Part shown: piece by piece, positions 10,724 through 24,159 of the stretch
Numbering within the stretch: the stretch's first letter is position 1
Layout of the letters: each line of letters begins with the position of its first letter
The notes under the pieces: generated by a model
Database searches by the model: none
Told to the model about the DNA's origin: nothing
What the model saw: the letters and a program-made list of their open reading frames with translations, nothing else
NCBI GenBank assembly: GCA_014055465.1
Contig: WIAF01000011.1
Span: 62,001-126,000 of the forward strand
Length of the DNA: 64,000 nucleotides
Reading direction: 5' to 3'
Source of the DNA: Nitrospira sp. CR1.1
GTDB lineage: Bacteria > Nitrospirota > Nitrospiria > Nitrospirales > Nitrospiraceae
Program-made: the position numbers and the translations under genes

Positions 10724-13700
10724 TCACGCATTATTTTCTGATTCACTGCCTGTCGCACCGACTGGAGCCTGCCCGACCGCAACCGGTTGAGGCTGGTCAC
10801 CTGCCAACTCTCCAGGCGCCTTGGCGCTGGCAACAAAGGTTTCTCTATACTCCTCGAAACCGCTGCCGGCGGGAATTAATCGCCCAACAATCACGTTTTC
10901 CTTCAATCCAAGGAGGTTGTCTTCCCTGCCGTTGATGGCCGCCTCGGTCAACACCCGAGTCGTCTCCTGGAAGGACGCCGCAGAGATGAAACTGTCGGTA
11001 GTCAACGCTGCCTTCGTAATGCCCAGCAAGACCGGCTTTCCAAGAGCCGGCTTTCCATCCTTTTCGAGGACCCGCTGATTTTCCACATCGAACATCCCCT
11101 TACTCACCTGACTACCCGGCAAGAAGGACGTGTCTCCGGGATCCTCAATCCGTACCTTCCGCAACATTTGGCGCACAATGATTTCGATGTGCTTGTCGTT
11201 GATAGACACTCCCTGCAGCCGATACACATCCTGCACCTCATCAACGAGATATTTTTGGAGCTCCTTCGGCCCCAACACATCCAAAATATCGTGCGGATTC
11301 GCGGACCCGTCCATGAGGGGCTCTCCGGCGCGAACCCAATCTCCTTCATGCACATTGACGTGTTTGCCCTTGGGAATGAAGTATTCCTTCACATCGCCCA
11401 TTTTGTTGTCCACCAATACCTTCCGCATGCCCTTCACAAACCCGCCGTAAGACACTTCGCCGTCGATTTCGCTAATGACGGCCTGCTCTTTTGGCTTGCG
11501 AGCCTCGAACAGTTCGGCCACTCGCGGAAGACCTCCGGTGATGTCCTTGGTTTTCGTGGTTTCACGCGGAATCTTGGCCAACACGTCACCGGGATGCACC
11601 GTTGCTCCCTTTTCGACGAAAATGTGCGCGCCGACCGGCAATAGATACCGGGCCACCGGTGCTCCAGAGCCTGACACTTTGGCCGTCTTCCCGCTGTCAT
11701 CCTTGATTGAAACGCGCGGCCGAAGCGTGGCCCCGCTTTGCTCAATGATGACCTTGCGAGACAAACCAGTGACCTCGTCAAACTCTTCCTTCATCGTGAC
11801 GCCTTCAAGAATGTCGCCATAGGCGACCTTTCCGCCGGTTTCCGTGAGGATGGTCAAGGAGTACGGATCCCATTCGACCAGTTTCTGACCGACTTCAATC
11901 CGATCACCATCCTTCAACTTGATCTTGGCGCCATACACGACCGGATACTTTTCGCGCTCACGACCGCTGTCGTCGACAATCGCGATTTTCGCGTTGCGAT
12001 TCATGACGACCCACTCGCCTTCTTTATTCCGGACGGCAATGCCGGCATTGTGCACATCGGCATTCTTCTTCGCATCCAGGCTCATATACTTCAAGTGACC
12101 GGCGTGCTTGGCCTCCAAGACCGTCTGCTCGACGACCTTACTGGCCGTACCACCGATGTGAAATGTACGCATCGTCAACTGAGTCCCAGGCTCACCGATG
12201 GATTGCGCCGCAATGACTCCGACCGGCTCGCCCTTTTCGACAAGCCGTCCTCGCGACAAGTCACGGCCGTAACAGAGACGACACACTCCGCGTGCCGACT
12301 GGCAAGTTAGCACCGAGCGGATCTTCACGCGATCCACGCCGGCTTCAACCACCGCCTTGGCCTGTTCTTCGTCGATTTCCTCATTGAACGATACGATGAT
12401 CTCGCCCGTCACCGGATCGCGAATATCTTCCCCGGCAAGACGACCCAAAAGGCGCTCTTCTAACGGCTGAATAATTTCGCCGCCTTCAAGCAAGGCACTC
12501 ACCAGAATTCCATCGGTTGTCCCGCAATCCTCCTCGGTCACGATGACGTCTTGCGCGATATCAACCAATCGACGCGTCAGGTAACCGGAGTTTGCTGTCT
12601 TCAACGCCGTGTCCGCCAAACCTTTTCGCGCACCGTGCGTCGAAATGAAGTACTGCAAGACCGTCAGCCCCTCACGGAAGTTGGCCGTGATCGGAGTTTC
12701 GATGATTTCACCGGATGGTTTCGCCATCAGTCCGCGCATACCGCCAAGCTGACGAATTTGCTGCGAACTTCCTCGAGCACCGGAATCCGCCATCATGAAG
12801 ATCGGATTAAACGATTCAGCCTTGGCTGGATCACCGCCGGCGCCCAACTCCTTCATCATCTCATTGGCCACCTGCTCGGTCACATGCGCCCAAATGTCGA
12901 TGACTTTGTTGTAACGTTCGCCGTTGGTAATCAACCCTTCCGAGTACTGCTTCTCGATTTCATTGACCTCATGCTGAGCCTTCCCGATAAGGTCTTCCTT
13001 GCGAGAAGGAATATGCATGTTGTCGATACAGATCGACATGCCCGCCCTGGTCGCATAATGGAAACCCAGGTCCTTGATTTTGTCTAAAAACGTGACTGTT
13101 TCACGATGGCCAGCCTGCCGATAGACCGCATCGATGAGCTTGGACATTTCCTTCTTCGTCATCAACTTATTGGCATCGGCGAACGGCATCATCGGAGGAA
13201 GAATCTCCGACAGAATGACACGCCCAGCCGTCGTCTGCACTAGTGCGCCATTACACCGGACCTTGATCCTGGCATGCTCATCCAGCGCACCGGCATCATA
13301 CGCGATCCGCGCCTCCTCCCGAGACCCGAACAGCTTCCCTTCGCCTTTCGCGCCGACTCGCTCCTTGGTCAACCAGTAGCAGCCAAGAACCATGTCTTGT
13401 GACGGAACGGCGATTGGTTTGCCGTTAGCTGGAGAGAGAATGTTATTGATCGACATCATCAGCACGCGGGCTTCAACCTGCGCTTCCACCGATAACGGAA
13501 CGTGGACCGCCATTTGGTCTCCGTCAAAGTCGGCGTTAAACGCCGCGCAGACGAGCGGGTGGAGACGGATTGCTTTTCCCTCAACCAGGACCGGGTCAAA
13601 GGCCTGAATACCGAGCCTGTGCAACGTCGGGGCGCGGTTGAGCAACACCGGATGCTCACGAATGACTTCATCCAGCACATCCCACACTTCGGGACGCTCT

Positions 13701-14911
13701 TTCTCCACCAGACGCTTTGCACTCTTGATGGTCGTAGCTGCGCCACGCTCTTCCAGCTTATGGAAGATAAACGGCTTGAAGAGCTCCAAGGCCATCTTTT
13801 TGGGCAGACCGCATTGATGCAACCGCAACTCCGGACCGACGACAATAACCGTCCGGCCGGAATAGTCGACGCGCTTTCCAAGCAAATTCTGCCGGAAACG
13901 TCCCTGCTTGCCCTTTAGCATGTCACTCAAGGACTTCAATGGGCGCTTATTTGGCCCACGGATGGCTCGGCCGCGACGACCGTTATCGAACAGCGCGTCC
14001 ACCGCCTCCTGCAACATGCGCATTTCATTGCGAATGATCACGCCGGGAGCCTTGAGCTCAATCAAGCGCTTCAAACGATTGTTCCGGTTGATGACGCGTC
14101 GATACAGGTCGTTGAGGTCCGATGTCGCAAACCGGCCGCCATCCAATGGAACCAGCGGGCGTAATTCCGGCGGCAATACCGGGATGACATCCATGATCAT
14201 CCATTCAGGCTTGTTGCCGGAACGGCGAAATGCCTCCAACACTTTCAGACGCTTGGCATACTTCTTCTTAAGCGCGGCGGATGCGGAGGCCTTCGCCTTC
14301 ACATGCAATTCGTCCCACTGGGTATTGATGTCCACCTTGCGAAGCAACTCCCGAATGGCTTCGGCGCCAATCCCAACCTTGAACGCACCGCTGCCATATT
14401 CGGACTGCAATGAACGCAACTGCTCTTCTGAGACCAGCTCTTGCTCACTCATGCTTGTCGATCCAGGATCGACCATCACGTAGCTCTCGAAGTAGAGGAT
14501 CTTTTCGAGCTGCTTGAGGCTCATATCAAGGAGCGTCCCGATGCGGCTCGGCACACCTTTCAAGAACCAGATATGTGCGACCGGCGCAGCCAACTCAATG
14601 TGGCCCATCCTTTCGCGGCGCACTTTTGATTGAATGACTTCGACTCCGCATTTATCGCAGACGATGCCGCGATGCTTCATGCGTTTGTATTTACCGCAGT
14701 TGCACTCCCAATCCTTAATCGGGCCGAAAATCTTAGCGCAGAACAAGCCGTCCTTTTCAGGCTTGAACGACCGATAGTTGATCGTTTCCGGCTTCTTGAC
14801 TTCGCCATATGACCACGAGCGGATTTTTTCGGGCGACGCAATGCGAATGCGCATCGAGTCGAACGACACCGAATCCCGCGGCTTCTCGAATAATGTGTAT
14901 ACACCTTCCAA
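10724..14911 (-). CDS. rpoC: RNA polymerase beta' subunit
   Basis: The beta' subunit carries the catalytic magnesium site and forms the clamp of RNA polymerase. The 1395-residue product begins [20 protein letters not shown]. It has the N-terminal zinc site at Cys70, Cys72, Cys85 and Cys88, and the catalytic NADFDGDQM loop near residue 460. The second zinc site is around [13 protein letters not shown], and the bridge-helix and trigger-loop region has [20 protein letters not shown]. The last 30 or so residues are an Ala/Pro/Gly/Gln-rich tail with no recognised role. It follows rpoB after 84 bases and is co-transcribed with it. Confidence 0.98.
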   Translation of the reverse strand: MEGVYTLFEKPRDSVSFDSMRIRIASPEKIRSWSYGEVKKPETINYRSFKPEKDGLFCAKIFGPIKDWECNCGKYKRMKHRGIVCDKCGVEVIQSKVRRERMGHIELAAPVAHIWFLKGVPSRIGTLLDMSLKQLEKILYFESYVMVDPGSTSMSEQELVSEEQLRSLQSEYGSGAFKVGIGAEAIRELLRKVDINTQWDELHVKAKASASAALKKKYAKRLKVLEAFRRSGNKPEWMIMDVIPVLPPELRPLVPLDGGRFATSDLNDLYRRVINRNNRLKRLIELKAPGVIIRNEMRMLQEAVDALFDNGRRGRAIRGPNKRPLKSLSDMLKGKQGRFRQNLLGKRVDYSGRTVIVVGPELRLHQCGLPKKMALELFKPFIFHKLEERGAATTIKSAKRLVEKERPEVWDVLDEVIREHPVLLNRAPTLHRLGIQAFDPVLVEGKAIRLHPLVCAAFNADFDGDQMAVHVPLSVEAQVEARVLMMSINNILSPANGKPIAVPSQDMVLGCYWLTKERVGAKGEGKLFGSREEARIAYDAGALDEHARIKVRCNGALVQTTAGRVILSEILPPMMPFADANKLMTKKEMSKLIDAVYRQAGHRETVTFLDKIKDLGFHYATRAGMSICIDNMHIPSRKEDLIGKAQHEVNEIEKQYSEGLITNGERYNKVIDIWAHVTEQVANEMMKELGAGGDPAKAESFNPIFMMADSGARGSSQQIRQLGGMRGLMAKPSGEIIETPITANFREGLTVLQYFISTHGARKGLADTALKTANSGYLTRRLVDIAQDVIVTEEDCGTTDGILVSALLEGGEIIQPLEERLLGRLAGEDIRDPVTGEIIVSFNEEIDEEQAKAVVEAGVDRVKIRSVLTCQSARGVCRLCYGRDLSRGRLVEKGEPVGVIAAQSIGEPGTQLTMRTFHIGGTASKVVEQTVLEAKHAGHLKYMSLDAKKNADVHNAGIAVRNKEGEWVVMNRNAKIAIVDDSGREREKYPVVYGAKIKLKDGDRIEVGQKLVEWDPYSLTILTETGGKVAYGDILEGVTMKEEFDEVTGLSRKVIIEQSGATLRPRVSIKDDSGKTAKVSGSGAPVARYLLPVGAHIFVEKGATVHPGDVLAKIPRETTKTKDITGGLPRVAELFEARKPKEQAVISEIDGEVSYGGFVKGMRKVLVDNKMGDVKEYFIPKGKHVNVHEGDWVRAGEPLMDGSANPHDILDVLGPKELQKYLVDEVQDVYRLQGVSINDKHIEIIVRQMLRKVRIEDPGDTSFLPGSQVSKGMFDVENQRVLEKDGKPALGKPVLLGITKAALTTDSFISAASFQETTRVLTEAAINGREDNLLGLKENVIVGRLIPAGSGFEEYRETFVASAKAPGELAGDQPQPVAVGQAPVGATGSESENNA

Positions 14912-14995
14912 GGTTGATCCCTCCTTAACGGTCGCCTGAGCGCAGTTCTGAGTGGTGAGCTATCCGATCGTTGCTCTCAAGACTCAGCACTAGAA

Positions 14996-17900
14996 TCAGT
15001 CCTTTGATTTAACCAGCTCGACGTCGAGCCCAAGACTTTGCAGCTCTTTGACCAGCACGTTGAACGACTCCGGCAATCCAGGTTCCAGGAACGGCTCTCC
15101 CTTCACAATCGCTTCGTACATACGCGACCGGCCGGGGACATCATCTGATTTGACCGTCAGGAATTCCTGCAAAATGGAGGCGGCTCCATACGCCTGCAAT
15201 GCCCACACTTCCATTTCTCCCAAACGTTGTCCGCCGAATTGGGCCTTACCCCCCAACGGCTGTTGAGTCACCAACGAATAGGGCCCAATGGAACGTGCAT
15301 GGATCTTGTCATCCACCAAGTGGTGGAGCTTCAACACATACATATATCCGACCGTGACGGGACTGCTGAACGATTCACCAGTTCGGCCGTCCATCAACAC
15401 GGTTTGACCGCTGGGCGACAGCTTCGCTTTCTTGAGAAGCTCCTTAATTTCCTTCTCCGACGCGCCGTCGAACACCGGGCTGGCTACCTTAATTCCCAGC
15501 GCTCGAGCCGCCCAACCAAGATGGGTCTCCAGGATTTGCCCCACGTTCATACGAGAAGGCACGCCCAGCGGATTCAACACGATTTCCACCGGCGTCCCGT
15601 CCGGCAGGTAGGGCATATCCTCTTCCGGCAACACACGCGATACAACGCCCTTATTGCCGTGGCGACCCGCCATCTTGTCGCCGACCTGGATCTTCCGCTT
15701 CATCGCGATGTAGACCTTCACCAGCTTAATCACACCAGGCGGAAGCTCATCCCCTCGTCTCAGCCGACCGACTTTTTCATCGTACAAGGTTTGCAAAATC
15801 TCGATCTGTTCCTTGGCACGTCGCTCGACATCTTCCAATTCCTTCTGCTCATCCGGATCGCTGAGGATGATGTGGCGCACCATATCATCCGGCAAGCGCT
15901 TCAAGATTTCCGCCGTGAGCTTCCCCTTCTTCTTCAGAATGACATCGCCCGTCTCCGGATCCATCAGATCGCGACCGACGACTTTTCCAAGCAAGAGCTT
16001 GCGAACCTTCTTCGTTTTTTCGTCCTCAATGATGCGCAGCTCTTCCTGATGGTCCCGCTGCAGCTTCATGTGGTCTTCGCTCTCGATGCTCTTCGAGCGT
16101 TCATCCTTATCCAAACCTTTGCGGGAGAAAATCTTCACATCAACGACGATCCCTTCCACGCCGGGAGGAACCGTGAGGGATGTATCCTTGACGTCGCCGG
16201 CCTTTTCGCCAAAGATTGCTCGAAGCAACTTCTCTTCTGGCGTCAACTGGGTTTCACCCTTCGGCGTCACTTTTCCGACAAGAATGTCACCCGGCTTCAC
16301 TTCCGCGCCGATGCGAATGATGCCGCTCTCATCCAAATCGCGAAGCGCCTCTTCTCCGACGTTTGGAATGTCCCGCGTAATATCTTCCTTACCCAACTTA
16401 GTGTCGCGAGCCTCCACTTCGAATTCTTCGATGTGGATAGAGGTGAACGCATCTTCCCGCACGAGTTTTTCGCTGAGCAGAATCGCGTCTTCGAAGTTAT
16501 AACCACCCCAAGGCATGAAGGCGACGAGGACGTTTTTGCCGAGCGCCAGCTCGCCGTGGTCAATCGCAGGACCATCCGCCAGTACCTGCCCCCGCTTGAC
16601 CGGCTCACCGATCCGAACCACCGGAGTCTGGGTGATGCAGGTATTTTGGTTCGACCGCTGAAACTTTATCATTTCGTACACATCAAGCCCTGAATCGTTC
16701 CGCTTGCGGCCCTCCTTCGCATCGGCACGCACCACGATACGTGTGGCATCGACACTCTCTACCACACCTTCGCGCTTCGCTTGGACGACATAACCGGAAT
16801 CGCGGGCCACCACAGCCTCCATCCCGGTTCCGACGAGCGGGGATTCAGCCTTGAGCAACGGCACCGCCTGGCGCTGCATGTTCGATCCCATCAACGCACG
16901 GTTCGCGTCGTCGTGCTCAAGGAACGGCACCAGCGCTGTCGCCACGCTGACGACCTGCTTCGGGGACACGTCCATGTATTCAATTTTGTCGGGAGTCGCG
17001 GTAATAAAATCTCCGGCAGAACGTGCGGATACGGTTTCAGACACGAGTTTATTGGAGCCATCCACTTTCGAGTTGGCCTGGGCGATGATGTACTTATCGC
17101 CCTCAATGGCAGAGAGATATTCCAGCTCGTCGCTGACGCGTCCCTTCACGACTTTCCTGTATGGCGCTTCGATAAAGCCGAATTCATTGATGCGCGCATA
17201 GGTGGCCAGCGATGTAATCAATCCGATGTTCGGGCCTTCCGGCGTTTCAATTGGACAGATACGGCTGTAGTGCGACGGATGGACGTCACGCACCTCGAAA
17301 CCGGCACGTTCGCGCGTCAATCCGCCAGGACCCAGGGCCGACAACCGGCGCTTATGCGTAATCTCCGCCAGGGGATTGGTCTGATCCATGAACTGGGAGA
17401 GCTGACTGCTGCTGAAGAACTCTTTCACCGCCGCCACGACAGGCTTCGCGTTGATGAGGTCATGAGGCAACACCGTCTCCATGTCCAGGAGGTTCATGCG
17501 CTCTTTAATACTGCGCTCCATACGCACAAGGCCGAGACGGAATTGATTTTCCAATAGCTCGCCGACGGACCGCACCCGGCGATTACCCAAGTGGTCAATG
17601 TCGTCGATTTCACCACGACCGATTTTGAGATTCACCAGGTATCGAACCACTTCCACGATATCTTGCGCGGTCAAAGTCCGCTGTTCGAGCGCGAAATCGA
17701 GCCCCAGCTTTTTGTTCAGCTTGAGACGTCCCACCGGAGACAGATCGTACCGCTTCGCACTTAAAAACAAATTGTCGAACAATGCTCGAGCAGTCTCGAC
17801 AGACGGAGTCTCTCCCGGCCTGAGGCGGCGATAGATCTCGACCATCGCCTCTTCCTTCGACCCAGTACGCTCCATATCAAGCGTGTCCAGGATGACCAGC

Positions 17901-18955
17901 GTGGCATTGGTCGTATCCAGATAAATGACTTTGAATTCCTCGATATCGCTCTCGAGGATCTTTTCGAGGATCTCCTCGGTCAAACGCTGATTTTTTTCGG
18001 CCAACGACTGTTTCTTGCCGCTATCGACCAATTCTGTCAGCACCGCACGTCCTACCAGTTCGGCAGGCGTCACAGGAATTTCCTTGATTCCCGCAGCTTT
18101 CAACTCGGCAATCTTTGCCTTGGTGAGCTTGGCCCCTTCGCGCACAAGAGGGTTCTTGCCCCCCTTTTCCATCACTTCCGTCGAACACTTCAGGCCGTGA
18201 TGGATTTCAGGATCGAGCTTTCGATAGAGCTTACCTTTGGAAACACGGATCTCTTCCACCGGATAATACATCCGCAGCAAGTCGTCGGTGCTGTAGCCAA
18301 AGGCCTTCAGCAGGATAGTCGCCGGCATCTTCCGACGCCGATCGATGCGCACGTACAAAATATCGCGCGCGTCGAATTCAAAATCCAACCACGATCCGCG
18401 ATACGGAATAATTCTGGCAGAGTAGAGGACTTTCCCGCTGGCGTGCGTCCGCCCCTTGTCATGCGTGAAGGACGCGCCCGGCGAGCGGTGCAACTGACTG
18501 ACCACCACTCGCTCGGTCCCGTTAATCAAAAACGTTCCGCGTTCAGTCATCAGCGGCAGCTCGCCGACATAGACCTCCTGCTCCCGAACGTCCAGCACCT
18601 TTTTCTTGGGGCCCTTGTCCTCTTTATCGAAAACAATCAGCCGCACGCGCAGCTTCAAGGGAACAGCAAACGTCATTCCCTGCTCAAGACATTCCCGCTC
18701 GTCGTACTTCGGAGTTCCCAACGAATAGTTGGAAAATTCCAAGGCGGCAGTGTTGTTATAGTCAGTGATGGGAAAGACGCTGGCTAACGCCGCCTGCAAC
18801 CCCTGATCCTTGCGACGGTCGGGCTCGACTTCCATCTGGAGAAACTCTTCGTAGGATCGTTTCTGGATTTCGATGAGATCGGGAATATCGATACTCGTGC
18901 GAATCCGAGAAAAATCCTTACGTTCGACAAACTCCGAAAGAGTCGATTCCGACAT
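14996..18955 (-). CDS. rpoB: RNA polymerase beta subunit
   Basis: The beta subunit forms the other pincer of RNA polymerase and the rifampicin pocket. The 1319-residue protein has the rifampicin-region sequence [20 protein letters not shown] and [20 protein letters not shown] near residues 515-550, with residues expected for a sensitive enzyme. It then has the catalytic-region blocks [18 protein letters not shown] and [16 protein letters not shown] and the C-terminal [19 protein letters not shown]. It lies 40 bases after rplL. No separate promoter was identified in that gap. Confidence 0.98.
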   Translation of the reverse strand: MSESTLSEFVERKDFSRIRTSIDIPDLIEIQKRSYEEFLQMEVEPDRRKDQGLQAALASVFPITDYNNTAALEFSNYSLGTPKYDERECLEQGMTFAVPLKLRVRLIVFDKEDKGPKKKVLDVREQEVYVGELPLMTERGTFLINGTERVVVSQLHRSPGASFTHDKGRTHASGKVLYSARIIPYRGSWLDFEFDARDILYVRIDRRRKMPATILLKAFGYSTDDLLRMYYPVEEIRVSKGKLYRKLDPEIHHGLKCSTEVMEKGGKNPLVREGAKLTKAKIAELKAAGIKEIPVTPAELVGRAVLTELVDSGKKQSLAEKNQRLTEEILEKILESDIEEFKVIYLDTTNATLVILDTLDMERTGSKEEAMVEIYRRLRPGETPSVETARALFDNLFLSAKRYDLSPVGRLKLNKKLGLDFALEQRTLTAQDIVEVVRYLVNLKIGRGEIDDIDHLGNRRVRSVGELLENQFRLGLVRMERSIKERMNLLDMETVLPHDLINAKPVVAAVKEFFSSSQLSQFMDQTNPLAEITHKRRLSALGPGGLTRERAGFEVRDVHPSHYSRICPIETPEGPNIGLITSLATYARINEFGFIEAPYRKVVKGRVSDELEYLSAIEGDKYIIAQANSKVDGSNKLVSETVSARSAGDFITATPDKIEYMDVSPKQVVSVATALVPFLEHDDANRALMGSNMQRQAVPLLKAESPLVGTGMEAVVARDSGYVVQAKREGVVESVDATRIVVRADAKEGRKRNDSGLDVYEMIKFQRSNQNTCITQTPVVRIGEPVKRGQVLADGPAIDHGELALGKNVLVAFMPWGGYNFEDAILLSEKLVREDAFTSIHIEEFEVEARDTKLGKEDITRDIPNVGEEALRDLDESGIIRIGAEVKPGDILVGKVTPKGETQLTPEEKLLRAIFGEKAGDVKDTSLTVPPGVEGIVVDVKIFSRKGLDKDERSKSIESEDHMKLQRDHQEELRIIEDEKTKKVRKLLLGKVVGRDLMDPETGDVILKKKGKLTAEILKRLPDDMVRHIILSDPDEQKELEDVERRAKEQIEILQTLYDEKVGRLRRGDELPPGVIKLVKVYIAMKRKIQVGDKMAGRHGNKGVVSRVLPEEDMPYLPDGTPVEIVLNPLGVPSRMNVGQILETHLGWAARALGIKVASPVFDGASEKEIKELLKKAKLSPSGQTVLMDGRTGESFSSPVTVGYMYVLKLHHLVDDKIHARSIGPYSLVTQQPLGGKAQFGGQRLGEMEVWALQAYGAASILQEFLTVKSDDVPGRSRMYEAIVKGEPFLEPGLPESFNVLVKELQSLGLDVELVKSKD

Positions 18956-19036
18956 TCGTTAGCCCTCCAAGCTCATAAACAGATGAACGCCTCGCGCCAT
19001 CTCAACGGACAACTCACACTGCACCGCTCGAAACAG

Positions 19037-19438
19037 TTACTTGATCTCGACTTTGGCTCCGCTCTCTTCGAGCTTCTTTTTCATCGTGTCGGCTTCTTCC
19101 TTCGTCGCGCCGGACTTGATGGGCTTCGGAGCGCCCTCGACCAAGTCTTTGGCTTCCTTGAGTCCGAGGCTGGTGAGCTCGCGCACGACCTTGATGACTT
19201 GGATCTTCTTGTCGGCCGGAGCGCTGGCCAAGATCACGTCGAATGAGGTCTTTTCTTCGGCAGGAGCCGCTGCCGCGCCGCCGCCACCTGCTGCCGCCAC
19301 GGCCACGGGCGCCGCCGCTGTGACGCCGAAACGTGTTTCGAGGCCCTTTACCAGGTCGGCCAATTCCAACACGCTCATGCTCTCGATTGCCTTGATCAAT
19401 TCATCTTGTGAGAACTTGGTTCCTGCTGCTGCTGACAT
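19037..19438 (-). CDS. rplL: 50S ribosomal protein L7/L12
   Basis: L7/L12 is the multicopy stalk protein that binds and stimulates EF-Tu, EF-G and other GTPases. The 133-residue product begins [20 protein letters not shown] (dimerisation domain), passes through an Ala/Gly/Pro hinge (about residues 38-62), and ends with the C-terminal domain [20 protein letters not shown] and [17 protein letters not shown]. The ATG at 19436-19438 has its own strong site, GGGGAGGG, five to ten bases upstream. Independent initiation is therefore expected even though the rplJ frame runs into it. Excess L12 over L10 would come from this internal start. Confidence 0.93.
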   Translation of the reverse strand: MSAAAGTKFSQDELIKAIESMSVLELADLVKGLETRFGVTAAAPVAVAAAGGGGAAAAPAEEKTSFDVILASAPADKKIQVIKVVRELTSLGLKEAKDLVEGAPKPIKSGATKEEADTMKKKLEESGAKVEIK

Positions 19439-19972
19439 GTCGCCCTCCCCTTTCTTTTTATCCTGAATGGCTGCAATGACTCGCACAAACTTGCTCAAGA
19501 CTCCGCTCAACGCATAGACCACACCGCGTATCGGGCCCTGCATGGCCGATAGCAGCATCGCAATCAACACTTCCTTCTTCGGCAATTGCGCGATAGCTGC
19601 TAGATCCGCAGCCTGCACCAGCTTGCCTTCCAACACGCCGACGGTCACCTTGATCTTTTCAGATCGCTTTTCGGCCTGTATGAAATCCCGCAAGATTTTC
19701 GCCGGCAAAACGGGGTCGTCATATCCGATGACCAGACCGGTCGGGCCCTTGAAATGGTCTTTTGCATCGGCGAGGATCGTACCGGTCGAGGCGCGGACGG
19801 CCAGGGTGTTCTTGATGACACAGTACTCGGCTTTGGCCCCGCGCAACTGCCTTCGCAGCTCGGTCATTTGATTGACGGGCATCCCGGCGCATTCCGTCAA
19901 AATGGCCAAGCGGGCGCGGCCGAATTTTTCCGTCAACTCCGCGATCGCTGTTGCCTTTTCTTCTTTCTTCAT
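19037..19972 (-). CDS. rplJ: Ribosomal protein L10 reading frame, continuous with L7/L12
   Basis: L10 anchors the L7/L12 stalk that recruits translation GTPases. Residues 1-178 are a complete L10: [20 protein letters not shown], then [19 protein letters not shown], ending [16 protein letters not shown]. There is no stop codon. The frame passes straight into the ATG of L7/L12 at 19438 and ends with its stop, giving a 311-residue L10-L12 fusion if read through. A TAA exists at the junction only in a shifted frame. The usual layout is two separate genes. This is either a real translational fusion or the result of a small sequence error or change at the junction. The L10 assignment itself is secure. 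Confidence 0.9.
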   Translation of the reverse strand: MKKEEKATAIAELTEKFGRARLAILTECAGMPVNQMTELRRQLRGAKAEYCVIKNTLAVRASTGTILADAKDHFKGPTGLVIGYDDPVLPAKILRDFIQAEKRSEKIKVTVGVLEGKLVQAADLAAIAQLPKKEVLIAMLLSAMQGPIRGVVYALSGVLSKFVRVIAAIQDKKKGEGDMSAAAGTKFSQDELIKAIESMSVLELADLVKGLETRFGVTAAAPVAVAAAGGGGAAAAPAEEKTSFDVILASAPADKKIQVIKVVRELTSLGLKEAKDLVEGAPKPIKSGATKEEADTMKKKLEESGAKVEIK

Positions 19973-20003
19973 GCCTCTCCCCTTACTGAGAACCTGTCCG
20001 TTC

Positions 20004-20696
20004 TCAACTCCACAACTTCGACAACGCCACAGGATCCAGCTTCACACCAGGTCCCATCGTGCTCGACATCGTCACACTTTTGAGATACCGGCCCTTGCAG
20101 GATGACGGCTTGGCCTTGACCACCGACTCCAGCACCGCCTGCGCGTTATCGTATAGCTTCTGAACATCGAACGACACCTTGCCGACGGGCACTTGCACGA
20201 TGCCGGCCTTTTCCACCTTAAACTCGACACGGCCCTTGCGAATCTCACTCACAGCCTTGCCCACCTCAAACGTCACGGTACCGGTCTTCGGATTGGGCAT
20301 GAGCCCGCGGGGACCGAGCACCTTTCCAAGCTTACCGACAGAGGCCATCAGATCAGGCGTGGAGATCGCACAATCGAAATCCATCCATCCACCCTTGATT
20401 TTTTCCATCAAGTCATCAGACCCCACATAATCAGCCCCGGCCTGCCGCGCTTCCTGCTCCTTCTCACCCTTGGCGAAGACGAGCACGCGGAGCTTCTTAC
20501 CGGTGCCGTGCGGGAGGGCCGTGGTTCCACGCACCATTTGATCCGACCGCTTTGGATCCACTCCGAGGCGAATCGCCAGGTCGACGGATTCATCATACTT
20601 GGCAAACGCTGCCTGCTTGACGGCCTCGACCGCCTCCTTCAACTCATAAAACCTGGGCTCGATCTTCTCCTGAGCCGCGGTCATCTTCTTTCCCAT
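20004..20696 (-). CDS. rplA: 50S ribosomal protein L1
   Basis: L1 forms the mobile L1 stalk that guides deacylated tRNA out of the E site. In many bacteria it also represses its own mRNA. The 230-residue protein has [60 protein letters not shown] and a C-terminal [20 protein letters not shown], all diagnostic. It lies 44 bases after rplK and 31 bases before rplJ, leaving little room for the long L10 leader known from enterics. Confidence 0.97.
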   Translation of the reverse strand: MGKKMTAAQEKIEPRFYELKEAVEAVKQAAFAKYDESVDLAIRLGVDPKRSDQMVRGTTALPHGTGKKLRVLVFAKGEKEQEARQAGADYVGSDDLMEKIKGGWMDFDCAISTPDLMASVGKLGKVLGPRGLMPNPKTGTVTFEVGKAVSEIRKGRVEFKVEKAGIVQVPVGKVSFDVQKLYDNAQAVLESVVKAKPSSCKGRYLKSVTMSSTMGPGVKLDPVALSKLWS

Positions 20697-20740
20697 ACTG
20701 CTGCTCCTTCACTTCCGCCGGAGGTTCACTCTGCACACAT

Positions 20741-21163
20741 TTACTGGACGGTGATGCCCATGCTGCGCGCTGTGCCCTGGATAATCTTGATGGCGCCCTC
20801 TAGATCAGCCGCATTCAAGTCCGACAATTTCTTTTGCGCGATTTCTCGAACCTGAGCCTGACTGACCTTGCCCACCTTATCCTTATGCGGGACGCCTGAT
20901 CCCTTGATGATTCCCGCGGCCTTCTTGAGCAAATCCGACGCCGGCGGCGTCTTCATGATGAAGGTAAAGCTCCGGTCCTTGTAGACCGTGATGATCACCG
21001 GGATGATGCTGTCCCCATCCTTCTGGGTCTTCGCATTGAATTGCTTGCAGAACTCCATGATGTTCACACCATGCTGGCCCAGCGAAGGACCCACCGGCGG
21101 AGCAGGATTGGCCTTACCGGCCGGAATCTGCAATTTAATTTGAGCTGATACTTCCTTGGCCAT
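20741..21163 (-). CDS. rplK: 50S ribosomal protein L11
   Basis: L11 forms the base of the GTPase-associated centre with L10 and binds the region targeted by thiostrepton. The 140-residue product has [20 protein letters not shown] and [20 protein letters not shown] in the N-terminal domain, with the [18 protein letters not shown] segment and an RNA-binding C-terminal domain ending [11 protein letters not shown]. Standard length and the nusG-rplK-rplA order confirm it. Confidence 0.97.
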   Translation of the reverse strand: MAKEVSAQIKLQIPAGKANPAPPVGPSLGQHGVNIMEFCKQFNAKTQKDGDSIIPVIITVYKDRSFTFIMKTPPASDLLKKAAGIIKGSGVPHKDKVGKVSQAQVREIAQKKLSDLNAADLEGAIKIIQGTARSMGITVQ

Positions 21164-21240
21164 GAGTTACTCCCTGAGAACTGCGGACTGCGCGTGATGA
21201 CCGAGAACAGCTCTCAGCTCACGACCACCAATCCAGTGAC

Positions 21241-21783
21241 TCAAATACGTTCGACCTGCAAAAATCCAAGCTCGACCGGAGTAGACCGGCCAAAAATACT
21301 CACAAACACCTTTACGCGACTGTGGTCGGCATCCACATCATCGACGGCGCCGTTGAAGCCCAGGAACGGACCATCCACAATGCGAACATTATCTCCCTTA
21401 ATGAACCGGACTTGCTCGCGGGGCCCAGCAGCCCCAGCATCGACCTGCTTCAGTAACGCATCGACCTCTTCCGAGGAAAGCGGCGTCGGCTGAGCCCCTC
21501 CACCAACAAACCCGGTCACCTTCGGAGTCTCTTTGATCATCTGCAACGTTTCGTCGGCCAACGGCGCTTCCAGCTCGACCAGGACATAACCCGGGAAAAA
21601 CTTCCGCCGGGAGGTCCGCCGCTTTCCGTCCTTGATTTCGATGACATCTTCCGTGGGAACCAAGACCTGCCCAAGTCGCTCGGTGAGCCCCATTTGATTT
21701 GCGCGCTCAAGGAGACTGGTCTTCACGCGACCCTCAAACCCCGCATAGGTATGGATGACGTACCAGTTCTTATTGCTCATCAT
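21241..21783 (-). CDS. nusG: Transcription termination/antitermination factor NusG
   Basis: NusG binds the RNA polymerase clamp and links it to ribosomes, Rho or antitermination complexes. The 180-residue protein has an N-terminal NGN domain (NWYVIHTYAGFEGRVKTSL; RKFFPGYVLVELEAP) and a C-terminal KOW domain (GDNVRIVDGPFLGFNGAVDD, then GRSTPVELGFLQVERI). The length is normal for the short bacterial form. It follows secE by 68 bases. Two adjacent start ATGs are possible, differing by one residue. Confidence 0.97.
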   Translation of the reverse strand: MMSNKNWYVIHTYAGFEGRVKTSLLERANQMGLTERLGQVLVPTEDVIEIKDGKRRTSRRKFFPGYVLVELEAPLADETLQMIKETPKVTGFVGGGAQPTPLSSEEVDALLKQVDAGAAGPREQVRFIKGDNVRIVDGPFLGFNGAVDDVDADHSRVKVFVSIFGRSTPVELGFLQVERI

Positions 21784-21851
21784 CTCCTCTCAGCTGAACA
21801 TCAGCATCGTATTGTCCGGCAATGCCGGACCTGTCCAGCCGCACCACGCAA

Positions 21852-22046
21852 CTAAATAACCTTGCGCATCAGCCAGCCCAACACGGAATCCATCATCGAC
21901 AGATACAGGGACATGAGAATGCAGAATACAATTACGACCGTGGTGGCGCCGATCGTTTCCGTTCTTGTCGGAAAAGACACCTTCCGCAACTCGCCGCGCA
22001 CACCATCGATAAATTCCCGAATAGAGGCGATCAATCGCTGAAACAC
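21852..22046 (-). CDS. secE: Preprotein translocase subunit SecE
   Basis: SecE clamps the two halves of the SecY channel in the inner membrane. The 64-residue product has the amphipathic segment GVRGELRKVSFPTRTETIGA followed by one transmembrane helix (TTVVIVFCILMSLYLSMM), the minimal SecE architecture. It starts with GTG, preceded by GAGAGGATTG. A longer open frame in another register (21790-22101) covers the same DNA and is not real. The gene lies between tRNA-Trp and nusG, the standard context. Confidence 0.93.
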   Translation of the reverse strand: MFQRLIASIREFIDGVRGELRKVSFPTRTETIGATTVVIVFCILMSLYLSMMDSVLGWLMRKVI

Positions 22047-22138
22047 GGTTACAATCCTCTCGTAGAACTTCCCGGCTGCCTGATTGGTGCAAACCGGCCA
22101 ATCACATCACGCACCTACCCACACAGAAGCGCTCGGCT

Positions 22139-22213
22139 TGGCAGGGGCACTAGGATTTGAACCTAGACTCTCGGTTTTGGAGACCGATGTGCTGCCGTTG
22201 ACACCATGCCCCT
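22139..22213 (-). tRNA. tRNA-Trp (anticodon CCA)
   Basis: Read on the minus strand, the acceptor arms AGGGGCA and TGCCCCT pair fully. The anticodon loop reads CTCCAAA with CCA as anticodon, the T loop has the TTCAAAT form, and CCA is encoded at the 3' end. It lies between rpmG and secE, a common position in bacterial genomes. Confidence 0.96.
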
Positions 22214-22272
22214 CCGTTCGGAACATGAGCGCTGCCGAGCCAGGGACAGTGCCCCGGCCGACAGAAAAAGCC

Positions 22273-22422
22273 TTACTTCACTTCCTTATGAGCAATGTGC
22301 TTGCGGCAAAACTTGCAGAACTTGTTTCGCTCCAACCGGTCCGGATCGTTCTTCTTGTTCTTGCGGGTCGTATAATTGCGCTGCTTACAGACCGTACAGG
22401 CCAAGTCAATAATTTCTCGCAT
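22273..22422 (-). CDS. rpmG: 50S ribosomal protein L33
   Basis: L33 is a small protein near the E site of the large subunit. The 49-residue product [20 protein letters not shown]... has four cysteines in two CxxC pairs (CTVC near residue 9 and CKFC near residue 36), the zinc-ribbon form of L33. The middle is rich in Lys/Asn and the protein ends HIAHKEVK. It lies 87 bases after tuf copy 2 and is followed by tRNA-Trp and secE, which is the standard order. Confidence 0.96.
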   Translation of the reverse strand: MREIIDLACTVCKQRNYTTRKNKKNDPDRLERNKFCKFCRKHIAHKEVK

Positions 22423-22509
22423 GTCGTATCCTCGTGAAGCGTGTAACGTGAAGCCGGAGAGCGGGACCGCCTCCGCGCTCGAACCGCCTGACGCTTCCGC
22501 CTCCCTCTA

Positions 22510-23715
<1,206 letters not shown>

Positions 23716-23816
23716 GATTCACTCCTTTTCTCAGAACTCTGTTTTCCCAGAACCCTCACCGTACATCCAGGTCACCCGCAGGAACAGACAGGCATCCTGC
23801 CCGGACAAGCTCGCTA

Positions 23817-23892
23817 TGGAGCCCACGACGCGAATCGAACGCGTGACCTCGTCCTTACCAAGGACGTGCTCTGCCAACTGAGCTACGTGGGC
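23817..23892 (-). tRNA. tRNA-Thr (anticodon GGT)
   Basis: On the minus strand the acceptor arms GCCCACG and CGTGGGC pair perfectly. The anticodon stem CGTCC/GGACG encloses TTGGTAA with anticodon GGT, and the T arm has GTTCGATTC. The 3' CCA is encoded. It is the last tRNA of a three-tRNA group that leads into tuf copy 2. Confidence 0.96.
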
Positions 23893-23959
23893 ACTTCATG
23901 CACAGCCTGTATCCGCTCGCGCACCCTCTGTCCGCACCCGTGGTCGAGTACGCTGAATT

Positions 23960-24034
23960 TGGAGCGGGCGATGGGATTTGAACCCACGACAGCCAGCTTG
24001 GAAGGCTGGAACTCTACCACTGAGCTACGCCCGC
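23960..24034 (-). tRNA. tRNA-Gly (anticodon TCC)
   Basis: On the minus strand GCGGGCG and CGCCCGC pair as acceptor stem. The anticodon stem CCAGC/GCTGG encloses CTTCCAA with anticodon TCC, the T arm has GTTCAAATC, and CCA is encoded. It is the middle gene of the Tyr-Gly-Thr tRNA group. Confidence 0.96.
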
Positions 24035-24159
24035 CCACGGCGAACCTACCTATATATCAACACTTTTTCAGCAACGACCGTTCCGGCCCTGAGTCACGCT
24101 CTATGCAGCCATTCTCTTGCCAACCCGCGGGGCACCCCACGGATTGAACCGGCTCAGTT

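Noticed and set aside
15227-16693. 488-residue plus-strand reading frame
   Set aside because: It is antisense to rpoB, with Arg/His/Leu-rich composition and no ribosome-binding site or family resemblance.
21790-22101. Minus-strand frame over secE
   Set aside because: It covers the same DNA as secE in another register. SecE has the right motif, length and gene context.
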